NCBI GenBank assembly: GCA_018679695.1
Contig: JAHHKH010000022.1
Coordinates: forward strand, 1 to 8,337
DNA length: 8,337 nt
Direction: 5' to 3'
From: Maribacter sp.
GTDB taxonomy: Bacteria; Bacteroidota; Bacteroidia; Flavobacteriales; Flavobacteriaceae
Positions 1 to 6,514 of this stretch are shown here, in pieces (positions within the stretch are counted from its first letter, which is position 1; every line of letters starts with the position of its first letter). Under the pieces are notes generated by a model. It ran no database searches. It worked only from the letters and a program-made list of their open reading frames with translations, and was not told the DNA's origin. Both the position numbers and the translations under genes were made by a program.

Positions 1-170
1 GAGTGGTTCTAATTGGGGCTATTCTTGTGATAAGGGTTACTGAGCCCACCAATTATTTCGCTCTCATCATGGCAACCTTAGGAATAATATTGGGTACCAT
101 TAATTTAATAGGGGGCTTGGCTGTTACGAGTAGGATGTTGGAAATGTTCAATAAGAAAAAAAGGAAATAA
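1..170 (+). CDS. pntA: NAD(P) transhydrogenase subunit alpha part 2, C-terminal fragment (5' end outside window)
   Basis: The reading frame is open from the window edge (first full codon at position 3) to TAA at 168-170 and encodes the last 55 residues of a small membrane protein. The visible part has two hydrophobic stretches (VVLIGAILVIRV and FALIMATLGIILGTINLIGGL) followed by TSRMLEMFNKKKRK. The 'GG-hydrophobic-T-x-RML-x-MF' ending is typical of the four-helix membrane domain of the transhydrogenase alpha chain, which in many bacteria is split off as a separate gene of about 100 codons. In the complex it joins PntB to form the proton channel in the inner membrane. The stop lies one base before the GTG start of pntB, so the two are certainly cotranscribed. 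The part 1 gene (NAD-binding domain I) is expected just upstream, outside the window. The assignment rests mainly on this ending and on the pntB neighbour. Confidence 0.88.
   Translation, partial: VVLIGAILVIRVTEPTNYFALIMATLGIILGTINLIGGLAVTSRMLEMFNKKKRK
161..165 (+). promoter_or_regulatory. Ribosome binding site supporting the GTG start of pntB
   Basis: AAGGA lies 6 nt before the GTG at 172, inside the last codons of the preceding gene. It is the only purine-rich Shine-Dalgarno-like site near this start. It favours the non-ATG start at 172, because no in-frame ATG occurs before the first membrane segments. Spacing and position suggest translational coupling with the upstream gene. Confidence 0.5.
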
Positions 171-171
171 G

Positions 172-1554
172 GTGAATATAATTATACTGGATGGCGTTTT
201 ATTCGTAGCGTCGGTTTTATTGATAGTAGGCCTTAGAAAATTATCCAACCCTGATTCTGCCAGTAACGGAAATATTTTGGCTGCAGTAGCCTTGGGGTTG
301 GGAGTTCTCGTTGCCTTGGTTTACCCTTTGGAAACCCAGAGCAACAACTACCTATACATTGGAATTGGTTTTTTTGTTGGGGGCACTATCGGCCTTATCT
401 CGGCAAAGAAAGTCCCTATGACCGCTATGCCTGAAATGGTTTCCTTATTCAATGGTTTTGGGGGATTATCAGCTGCACTCATTTCCCTGGTTTGGATGGT
501 AAACAATCACCTTTCCGGTGAGGCCAATGAATTGGGAATTGTGCTACTGAATCTTTTTCTAGGTCTGGTGGCTTTTATTGGAAGTATGGTAGCTTATGGT
601 AAATTAAGCGGAAGCTTAAAAGACGATCAATTAAAAATACCTTTTAGCACAGTATTGAATATTATCATACTTTTAATCGCTATTGGTTCTATTGGCGTCT
701 TTTCGTATAATGGATACCTTAGTACATCCCAGACCATTCTGTTTTGTGTTCTTTCCTTGCTTTATGGGGTTACATTTGTCGCTCCGATTGGAGGAGCCGA
801 TATGCCCGTGGTCATTGCTTCCCTAAATGCCTTAACAGGAATTACAGCGGCGATCTCAGGGATAATAACAGACAATAAACTGATGCTTTTAGGCGGCGTC
901 TTGGTTGGTTCTTCGGGGATTATCTTGACATTATTGATGTGCAAGGCCATGAACAGGCCCGTTTTAAGCGTGTTCTTCGGTAATTTTTCCTCTACCACTG
1001 GAACAGCCAATCAGGTGGAAGGTAATGCCAAAGAGATATCAGCATCGAATTTGGCCATTCAACTCGCATATTCACAAAGGGTATGTATAATTCCTGGTTA
1101 TGGTATGGCGGTCGCCCAGGCCCAAAAAATCGTGAAGGAGCTTGAGGAAATACTGGAAAAAAAAGATGTGGAGTTTAAGTATGCCATACATCCCGTTGCC
1201 GGGAGAATGCCTGGCCACATGAACGTTTTATTGGCCGAGGCCGATGTTTCCTATGATAAATTATTGGATCTTGATGAAGCGAATAGCTATTTGGAATCAA
1301 CTGATGTTGCCATAGTGGTAGGTGCCAACGATGTTGTCAATCCGTCTGCATTGGATGACCCTTCGAGTAAGATCTATGGAATGCCTATTTTAAAATTGGC
1401 CAGTACCAGCAATGTTATTGTCTTAAAAAGAAGTATGAATCCAGGCTATGCCGGGATTCAGAATCCGTTGTTTTTTAAGGATAATACGAAAATGTTGTTC
1501 GGGGATGCCAAAAAGAGTATTGAGATCCTTTTGAAGGAATTGAAGAATGTTTGA
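172..1554 (+). CDS. pntB: Re/Si-specific NAD(P)(+) transhydrogenase subunit beta
   Basis: This is the beta subunit of the proton-translocating transhydrogenase, which uses the proton gradient at the inner membrane to drive hydride transfer from NADH to NADP+ and so supplies NADPH. At 460 aa it matches the family length (about 460). Residues 1 to about 270 are a series of hydrophobic membrane helices (domain II). The C-terminal 170 or so residues form the NADP(H)-binding domain III, with the GYGMAV fingerprint at 309-314, HPVAGRMPGHMNVLLAEAD shortly after, VGANDVVNP around 383-391, KRSMNPGYAG at 419-428 and MLFGDAKKS near the end. All are intact. The GTG start is chosen because it follows the upstream stop by one base and has an AAGGA site at 161-165. 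It is a housekeeping gene with no evident functional tie to the accessory genes that follow. It converges with the next gene across a 25-bp gap in which no clear terminator hairpin is seen. Confidence 0.97.
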   Translation: MNIIILDGVLFVASVLLIVGLRKLSNPDSASNGNILAAVALGLGVLVALVYPLETQSNNYLYIGIGFFVGGTIGLISAKKVPMTAMPEMVSLFNGFGGLSAALISLVWMVNNHLSGEANELGIVLLNLFLGLVAFIGSMVAYGKLSGSLKDDQLKIPFSTVLNIIILLIAIGSIGVFSYNGYLSTSQTILFCVLSLLYGVTFVAPIGGADMPVVIASLNALTGITAAISGIITDNKLMLLGGVLVGSSGIILTLLMCKAMNRPVLSVFFGNFSSTTGTANQVEGNAKEISASNLAIQLAYSQRVCIIPGYGMAVAQAQKIVKELEEILEKKDVEFKYAIHPVAGRMPGHMNVLLAEADVSYDKLLDLDEANSYLESTDVAIVVGANDVVNPSALDDPSSKIYGMPILKLASTSNVIVLKRSMNPGYAGIQNPLFFKDNTKMLFGDAKKSIEILLKELKNV

Positions 1555-1579
1555 CCTTCCATTAAATTCAGGATAACCC

Positions 1580-2959
1580 TTAAATTTTGAATTGATCCGG
1601 ATGTGGATGTTCCCAAGGTTGCCTATATGATCTTGTGAGCAATGAGGTTGCCTCAGAATCGTCGACTACAATTCTTTTGCTTGGGTCATATACCAAGGGT
1701 CTTTGGACCTGCATCGCCAAATTGGCCAAAATGCAACTGGCTGTGGAAATATGCCCTTCTTCAATATCAGCGATGGGCTTGGTTCCCTTATCAATGGCAG
1801 CAAGGAAATTGAGCATATGTATTCGGGTCGCGGGTGCCGCGTTCAGTTCAATATCTTTTTCCGTTACGTCCTCGGGGTATTTCTCTTTCTCATAAACAAC
1901 ATCAAAATGTATTGGATCGCCCTTGCCATGAGGAATGAAGTCGGCTTTCATTGTACTGCCCTTTAAAGTCCCTTTTTCGCCATATAATTTAAATGACCAT
2001 GGATATTCCGGGTCGGCAGGTGTGCCCCATGACCTATGGTTCCATACGCAATTGAGGTCCTCATACTCAAATACTGCGGTTTGCGTATCCGCTGTGTTTG
2101 ATTTACCTTCTTTTTGAACATAAATACCTCCGTAGGAAGATATGCGTTTTGGCCATCCGAGATCCAACATCCAGCGTACGGTATCGAGCATATGTACACA
2201 CATATCTCCCATAATACCATTTCCGTATTCCATGAATGTACGCCACCATCTTCGATGGGGTAATCCGTCGTAAGGTCTTAGAGGGGCCGGGCCCGTCCAC
2301 ATTTCATAATCCAGGAAATTGGGAATAGGCTGTAAGGGCGGATTTCCATTGGCCCTCATATGGTAATAACAGCACATTTCGACATGACTAACTTTGCCCA
2401 AAATGCCTGTATCAATGATTTGTTTTTTTACTTCGATCAAGTGAGGTGTACTTTTCCGTTGTGTACCAACCTGCACGGTACGGTCATACTTTCTCGCAGC
2501 AGTAACCAGTGCTTCCCCTTCGATGACATCAACACTAATTGGTTTTTGTAGATAAACATGGGCACCCGATTTCATGGCCTCGATTCCTTGAAGCGCATGC
2601 CAGTGATCGGGACTACCGATCAGTACAATATCCAAATCTTTTTCGGCCAGCATTTTTCGGTAATCCCTATACAGTCTTGGTTTTTTTCCTGAGTTCTGCC
2701 TTAGACCAATTAATTCGGCAGCTTCGGTTAGAAGTTTCTGATCTACGTCACATAAGGACACTACATTAACATTCGCTACCTGCATTAATCGAAAAAGATC
2801 ACTCTTACCATACCAGCCAGTGCCAATAAGTCCTACCCGAATCGGATTTTTGGAATGCATCAATTCAAAGCCATAGGTGCCGAAAGAAGAAAGGATCAAC
2901 GATGCGGTTGCCCCTTTGATAAAATTTCGACGATTAATGTAGAAGGACTTCGAAGACAT
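1580..2959 (-). CDS. Tat-exported Gfo/Idh/MocA family oxidoreductase
   Basis: This is a 459-aa NAD(P)-dependent sugar oxidoreductase of the Gfo/Idh/MocA family, predicted to act in the periplasm. The N-terminus has a twin-arginine signal (NRRNFIKG, R10-R11) followed by a hydrophobic stretch to about residue 31. The Rossmann fold starts with VGLIGTGWYG (G46-x-G48-x-x-G51). Further family marks are SPDHWH at 116-121, QKP at 138-140 (the family's usual EKP with Gln for Glu), GTQRKS around 165-170, WTGPAPLRPY around 221-230 and GDMCVHMLD at 251-259, where D252 and H256 are candidate active-site residues. Tat export means it would cross the membrane folded and with its nucleotide already bound, as known for Zymomonas glucose-fructose oxidoreductase. 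It is divergent from the GMC operon, and a shared 251-bp promoter region suggests a common pathway. The substrate cannot be read from the sequence; oxidation or reduction at C3 of a hexose unit is one possibility. The ATG at 2957-2959 is preferred because it includes the whole Tat signal. Confidence 0.93.
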   Translation of the reverse strand: MSSKSFYINRRNFIKGATASLILSSFGTYGFELMHSKNPIRVGLIGTGWYGKSDLFRLMQVANVNVVSLCDVDQKLLTEAAELIGLRQNSGKKPRLYRDYRKMLAEKDLDIVLIGSPDHWHALQGIEAMKSGAHVYLQKPISVDVIEGEALVTAARKYDRTVQVGTQRKSTPHLIEVKKQIIDTGILGKVSHVEMCCYYHMRANGNPPLQPIPNFLDYEMWTGPAPLRPYDGLPHRRWWRTFMEYGNGIMGDMCVHMLDTVRWMLDLGWPKRISSYGGIYVQKEGKSNTADTQTAVFEYEDLNCVWNHRSWGTPADPEYPWSFKLYGEKGTLKGSTMKADFIPHGKGDPIHFDVVYEKEKYPEDVTEKDIELNAAPATRIHMLNFLAAIDKGTKPIADIEEGHISTASCILANLAMQVQRPLVYDPSKRIVVDDSEATSLLTRSYRQPWEHPHPDQFKI

Positions 2960-2973
2960 CTTTAAATTTAAAG
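2960..2973. repeat. Perfect 14-bp palindrome CTTTAAATTTAAAG directly before the Gfo/Idh/MocA start codon
   Basis: CTTTAAATTTAAAG is its own reverse complement and abuts the ATG (complement of 2957-2959) of the minus-strand oxidoreductase gene. It could be an operator half of a repressor site, or it could simply reflect AT-rich leader sequence. The flanking bases do not extend the symmetry. Confidence 0.4.
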
Positions 2974-3210
2974 TGCTGTAGTACTAAAGATATTCAAACT
3001 ATTTAGAAAATGGAAGTTGGCACATTTAAAACCACCGTAATCAATTAAAAATATGCTACAAGTAGGCTACTAAATTCAAATATTCTCGCTATTGGCTTTT
3101 AACTCTGTATTTTAGGGGATTGAATATTCGGAGAATAAATTTTGATCATCAAAAGATGGCAGTTATAAAATATTAAATTTTTAACTTGGGGCATTAGCTA
3201 TAAATTATTT
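2960..3210. promoter_or_regulatory. Divergent promoter region between the Gfo/Idh/MocA gene and the GMC operon
   Basis: This 251-bp AT-rich gap has no credible gene and must hold the promoters of both divergent units. Structure seen: a perfect 14-bp palindrome at 2960-2973; AGTAG-g-CTACT at 3061-3071; TATTC-gga-GAATA at 3125-3137; and AATATTC repeated at 3079-3085 and 3123-3129. An AAATTTTG at 3137-3144 is one base off the Bacteroidota -7 consensus TAnnTTTG, but no TTG lies at the usual distance upstream, so no promoter is assigned. Neither flanking start codon has a strong Shine-Dalgarno sequence, as is usual in this phylum. No regulator gene is present in the window. Confidence 0.55.
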
Positions 3211-4932
3211 ATGCAGATAAAAGAATCATCGGAATTATATGATGTCATTATAGTAGGTTCGGGTGCTGGCGGTGGCATGGCAACGAAGCAATTGGCAGAT
3301 GCTGGTTTAAATGTGGCTGTTGTTGAGGCAGGTCCCTTTTTTGACCCGGCCAATCCAGAACAAATGACCCAATTGAAGTGGCCCTATGAATCTCCACGAA
3401 GAGGTGCGGCGACAACCCGTGCCTTTGGGGAATGGGATGCGGCCTATGGGGGTTGGGAAATCGAGGGGGAACCCTATACCCATACTGAAGGAACAAAATT
3501 CGATTGGTTCCGATCCCATATGCTCGGGGGACGAACAAATCACTGGGGACGTATATCCTTACGATTTGGCCCTAAAGACTTTAAAGGAAAAACACGTGAT
3601 GGACATGGTGAGGATTGGCCCATTGGTTATGAGGATGTAAAACCCTATTACGATAAGGTAGATAAACTGATCGGGGTATTTGGCACCAATGAGGGATTAC
3701 CTGATGATCCTGATGGGTTTTTTCTACCCCCACCCAAACCCAGACTCCATGAATTGTTCTATATAAATGGAGCCAGGAAATCGGGGATACCTGTCATTCC
3801 TAGCAGAATGTCTATGTTGACCAAAAAGATCAACAAAGATAGGGGGGTGTGTTTTTATTGCGGACAGTGTTCAAGATCCTGCTCGGTATATGCCGATTTC
3901 TCAGCGGGTAGTTGTTTGATATTCCCAGCCCAAAAAAGTGGTGGTCGAGTAAAGATATTCGTCAATTCGGTCGTTCGTGAAGTCACGACCAATGAAGAAG
4001 GTAAAGCCACAGGAGTTTCCTACATTAGTAAGGACGACCGAAAAGAGTATAGGTTAAAAGGCAAAGTTGTTGTCCTTGCAGCCTCGGCCTGTAGTTCTGC
4101 CCGCATTCTTCTGAATTCTAAAAGCAAGCAGCATCCCAATGGCTTGGGTAATAGTAGTGACCATGTGGGGAAATATCTGCATGATTCCACAGGGGCCAGT
4201 AGGGTCGCTTTTATTCCCGGACTTATGAATCGTAAAACCTCATACAATGAAGATGGTGTTGGAGGCATGCATGTGTATTCACCCTGGTGGGGTGACAATT
4301 CGAAATTAGACTTCCCCAGAGGGTATCATATTGAAATGTGGGGAGGCATGGGTATGCCCAACTATGGGTTTGGTTCCAGTCCAAACGAGTTCAATAAATT
4401 TTTTGGTTTGCAAGTTGGGGGTTATGGCGATTCCTTACGTGATGACGTTAAGAAATATTATGGTTCTGTAGTTGGTTTTGGAGGTAGGGGGGAAGCCATT
4501 GCCAGAAAAGACAATTATTGCGAAATAGATCCAACCACGGTAGATCAGTTTGGTATTCCAGTGTTGAAATTCAATTATAAATGGTCCGATTTTGAAAGAA
4601 AACAGGCCAAACACATGCAAGATACATTTGAGGAAATAGTGCACAATATGGGTGGTGAACCTTTGGGGGAAAAGCCTGGAAAGGATAGTGATTATGGCCT
4701 CCTTGCTCCTGGTAGGATCATTCATGAGGTAGGTACGACCCGTATGGGTAATGATCCCAAAACTTCGGTTACCAATAAATATCAACAATTGCACGACGTT
4801 GACAATGTTTTCATCGTTGATGCTGGCCCATTTGTATCACAAGCCGATAAGAACTGTACCTGGACCATATTGGCCTTATCATGGAGGGCATCGGATTATA
4901 TCATTGAACAATTAAAACAGCAAAATATCTAG
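3211..4932 (+). CDS. GMC family FAD-dependent sugar dehydrogenase, catalytic subunit
   Basis: This 573-aa protein of the glucose-methanol-choline oxidoreductase family probably oxidises a sugar hydroxyl and passes electrons to an external acceptor. The N-terminal FAD site is YDVIIVGSGAGGGMA (G16-x-G18-x-x-G21), with acidic E39 ending the second strand. GGRTNHWG at 106-113 is the usual flavin-contact loop. Cysteines 214, 217, 220 and 224 follow; C214-x5-C220-x3-C224 matches the spacing of the [3Fe-4S] ligands in bacterial FAD-glucose dehydrogenases. The C-terminal catalytic pair is H505 (IIHEVGTTRMG) and N548 (QADKNCTWT), the His/Asn arrangement of many GMC dehydrogenases. There is no signal peptide. 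The next gene, 3 bp downstream, supplies a Tat-signalled small subunit on which the folded enzyme could be co-exported. Together the pair resembles glucoside 3-dehydrogenase, gluconate 2-dehydrogenase and related two- or three-subunit enzymes; which sugar and which carbon cannot be decided here. The first ATG is used. Confidence 0.93.
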   Translation: MQIKESSELYDVIIVGSGAGGGMATKQLADAGLNVAVVEAGPFFDPANPEQMTQLKWPYESPRRGAATTRAFGEWDAAYGGWEIEGEPYTHTEGTKFDWFRSHMLGGRTNHWGRISLRFGPKDFKGKTRDGHGEDWPIGYEDVKPYYDKVDKLIGVFGTNEGLPDDPDGFFLPPPKPRLHELFYINGARKSGIPVIPSRMSMLTKKINKDRGVCFYCGQCSRSCSVYADFSAGSCLIFPAQKSGGRVKIFVNSVVREVTTNEEGKATGVSYISKDDRKEYRLKGKVVVLAASACSSARILLNSKSKQHPNGLGNSSDHVGKYLHDSTGASRVAFIPGLMNRKTSYNEDGVGGMHVYSPWWGDNSKLDFPRGYHIEMWGGMGMPNYGFGSSPNEFNKFFGLQVGGYGDSLRDDVKKYYGSVVGFGGRGEAIARKDNYCEIDPTTVDQFGIPVLKFNYKWSDFERKQAKHMQDTFEEIVHNMGGEPLGEKPGKDSDYGLLAPGRIIHEVGTTRMGNDPKTSVTNKYQQLHDVDNVFIVDAGPFVSQADKNCTWTILALSWRASDYIIEQLKQQNI

Positions 4933-4935
4933 TAC

Positions 4936-5658
4936 ATGGATAGAAGGAAAAGTATACAAACAATTATTCTCGGTGCTGGGGCCGGGGCAGCTGGTTTGGC
5001 ATTTAATAGTTGTACTACCGAAGAAGAGCCTACTGTAGAGGAAAATATTGCCAAAGGTGCTGAAAAGTTCTTTGGAAGAACCCCTGAGGAATTGGAACTC
5101 ATTGATAAATTGAACGCCGAACAACTGTTCAATGAACATGAAATGGAAACAATCGCTGTATTGAGTTCGGTTATTCTTCCACCCAAAGAACCGCATGGAG
5201 GACCAATTGAGGCCGAAGTTCCCGAATTTATTGAATTCATAGGAAAAGATTTTCCGGAAATGCAAACCACGCTACTTGGAGGCTTAATGTGGCTGGATCA
5301 TAAATGCAATACAGAATTTGGGGTGGAGTTTAAATCAGCAACCCTTGAGCAACAAAAGCAACTACTTGATCCTATTGCCTTTCATGATATTGAGATGCCT
5401 TTGGAGGAACAGTCCTTGGAGATACAATTTTTTCATATGATGCGTGGCTTAACGGTTACTGGGTATTATACCTCCAAGGTCGGAATTGCCGATCTAGGCT
5501 ATAAAGGCAATATGCCCAATGTTTGGGATGGCGTGCCTGAGGATATTTTGGAGCAACATGGTGTAGCCTATGACCCTGAATGGCTAGCAAAATGTGTGGA
5601 CCAAAGTAAAAGGGGTATCCTAGCCGAGTGGGATGAAGAAGGCAATTTGTTAACATAA
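4936..5658 (+). CDS. Gluconate 2-dehydrogenase subunit 3 family protein (small subunit of the GMC dehydrogenase)
   Basis: This 240-aa protein has no catalytic motif of its own. It matches the small 'hitch-hiker' subunit that stabilises and exports GMC sugar dehydrogenases. The N-terminus (MDRRKSIQTIILGAGAGAAGLAF) has an arginine pair at 3-4 and a hydrophobic core, as in Tat signals. C26 follows in LAFNSC, a poor but possible lipobox, then TTEEEP. The conserved C-terminal half reads FFHMMRGLTVTGYYTSKVGI, then DLGYKGNMPNVWDGVPEDIL, which is characteristic of the Bacteroidota members paired with GMC subunits. It starts 3 bp after the GMC stop with no evident Shine-Dalgarno, so coupling to the upstream gene is likely. 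The multihaem cytochrome c that completes some three-subunit members is absent from the window. The family call is firm; lipidation is uncertain. Confidence 0.9.
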   Translation: MDRRKSIQTIILGAGAGAAGLAFNSCTTEEEPTVEENIAKGAEKFFGRTPEELELIDKLNAEQLFNEHEMETIAVLSSVILPPKEPHGGPIEAEVPEFIEFIGKDFPEMQTTLLGGLMWLDHKCNTEFGVEFKSATLEQQKQLLDPIAFHDIEMPLEEQSLEIQFFHMMRGLTVTGYYTSKVGIADLGYKGNMPNVWDGVPEDILEQHGVAYDPEWLAKCVDQSKRGILAEWDEEGNLLT

Positions 5659-5674
5659 TAAATCAATACAAAAA

Positions 5675-6514
5675 ATGAATAATCTTAAATCGCACCTAAC
5701 TCTTATAGTCCTGGCTATTGTTTTGCTATCAGGTATTCAACAACTGAGTGCCCAAGAGTATGGCATTCAGTTGTACAGTTTACGTAACCAATTCAAAAAA
5801 GATGTCGCCGGTTCATTGAAAACCATCAGTGATTGGGGATTGACAAATTTGGAAGGCGGCGGTACCTATGGGCTTTCTTTCGAGGAATTCGATGCATTAT
5901 TGACCCAATATAATTTGGATGTGGTTAGCGTTGGCGCCTCCTATGAAGATCTTCGTGACCATCCGAACAAGGTTTTGGAAAATGCCAGACAATTCAGTGC
6001 CAAATATGTAATGTGCGCCTGGATTCCCCACGAAGGGAATAAATTCGATATTGAAAATGTAAAAGAAGCGGTTGCGGTTTTCAATAAAGCCGGAAAATTA
6101 TTGAATGAAGCTGGGATTACCCTGGCTTACCATGCCCATGGCTATGAATTTAGACCCTACAAGAATGACACCTTATTCGATTATATGGCTGAAAATGCGG
6201 AGTATTTCGCTTTTGAGATGGATGTCTATTGGGTGCAACACGGTGGTGCCGATCCAATGGCGCTACTGAACAAATACCCAGATAAATTCGTTTTATTCCA
6301 TCTCAAGGATATGGAAAAAGGTGTAATAGGGAATAATACAGGTCATGAAGATGTTGAGACCAATGTGGTTTTAGGTACCGGACAAGTTGATATTGAGGGA
6401 ATTGTTAAAAGAGGAATTGAACTTGGCGTAGAATACATGTTCATTGAAGATGAATGTTCTAGGGTTGTAGAGCAAGTACCACAAAGCCTTGAATTCCTTA
6501 AAGGCATAAAATGA
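5675..6514 (+). CDS. Secreted sugar phosphate isomerase/epimerase-like TIM-barrel protein
   Basis: This 279-aa protein has a Sec signal peptide (hydrophobic core at about 8-20, likely cleavage after LSA at 24-26, before QEYG), so it is probably periplasmic, unlike the cytoplasmic isomerases for which the family is named. The body is a xylose isomerase-like TIM barrel: GIQLYSLR opens the first strand, LEGGG has E60, AYHAHGYEF spans 151-159, FEMDVYW gives E181 and D183, FHLKD gives H209, and FIEDE gives E258. E158, D183, H209 and E258 are candidate divalent-metal ligands by analogy with the family. Some relatives act in C-glycoside deglycosidation or 3-keto-glycoside cleavage by beta-elimination, together with a Gfo/Idh/MocA oxidase. 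That fits the neighbours but is inference. It lies 16 bp after the small-subunit gene, and its stop overlaps the sulfatase start by 4 bp (ATGA). Epimerase activity is an equally possible role. Confidence 0.88.
   Translation: MNNLKSHLTLIVLAIVLLSGIQQLSAQEYGIQLYSLRNQFKKDVAGSLKTISDWGLTNLEGGGTYGLSFEEFDALLTQYNLDVVSVGASYEDLRDHPNKVLENARQFSAKYVMCAWIPHEGNKFDIENVKEAVAVFNKAGKLLNEAGITLAYHAHGYEFRPYKNDTLFDYMAENAEYFAFEMDVYWVQHGGADPMALLNKYPDKFVLFHLKDMEKGVIGNNTGHEDVETNVVLGTGQVDIEGIVKRGIELGVEYMFIEDECSRVVEQVPQSLEFLKGIK

Noticed and set aside
1555..1600. Bidirectional terminator between pntB and the convergent oxidoreductase gene
   Set aside because: The only symmetry is a 6-bp AT-only pairing (AATTCA with TGAATT) with a long loop and no adjoining T-run, which is too weak to call.
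1635..1966. Plus-strand open frames of about 86 codons inside the Gfo/Idh/MocA gene
   Set aside because: They are antisense to the conserved C-terminal domain of that gene, with no family features and no plausible promoter.
3120..3144. Bacteroidota-type promoter (TTG at 3120-3122 with AAATTTTG at 3137-3144) for the GMC operon
   Set aside because: The spacing between the two elements is only about 14 bp, shorter than the usual 17-23, and the -7 element has a mismatch at its first base. The call is not safe.
4435..4794. 119-codon open frame on the minus strand inside the GMC gene
   Set aside because: It is entirely antisense to a well-conserved catalytic region (including H505), has no recognisable domain, and reads like the shadow of the coding strand.
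4912..5270. Two overlapping minus-strand open frames of 113 and 117 codons across the GMC/subunit-3 junction
   Set aside because: Both are antisense to the small-subunit gene, overlap each other in different frames, and show low-complexity sequence without a recognisable family.
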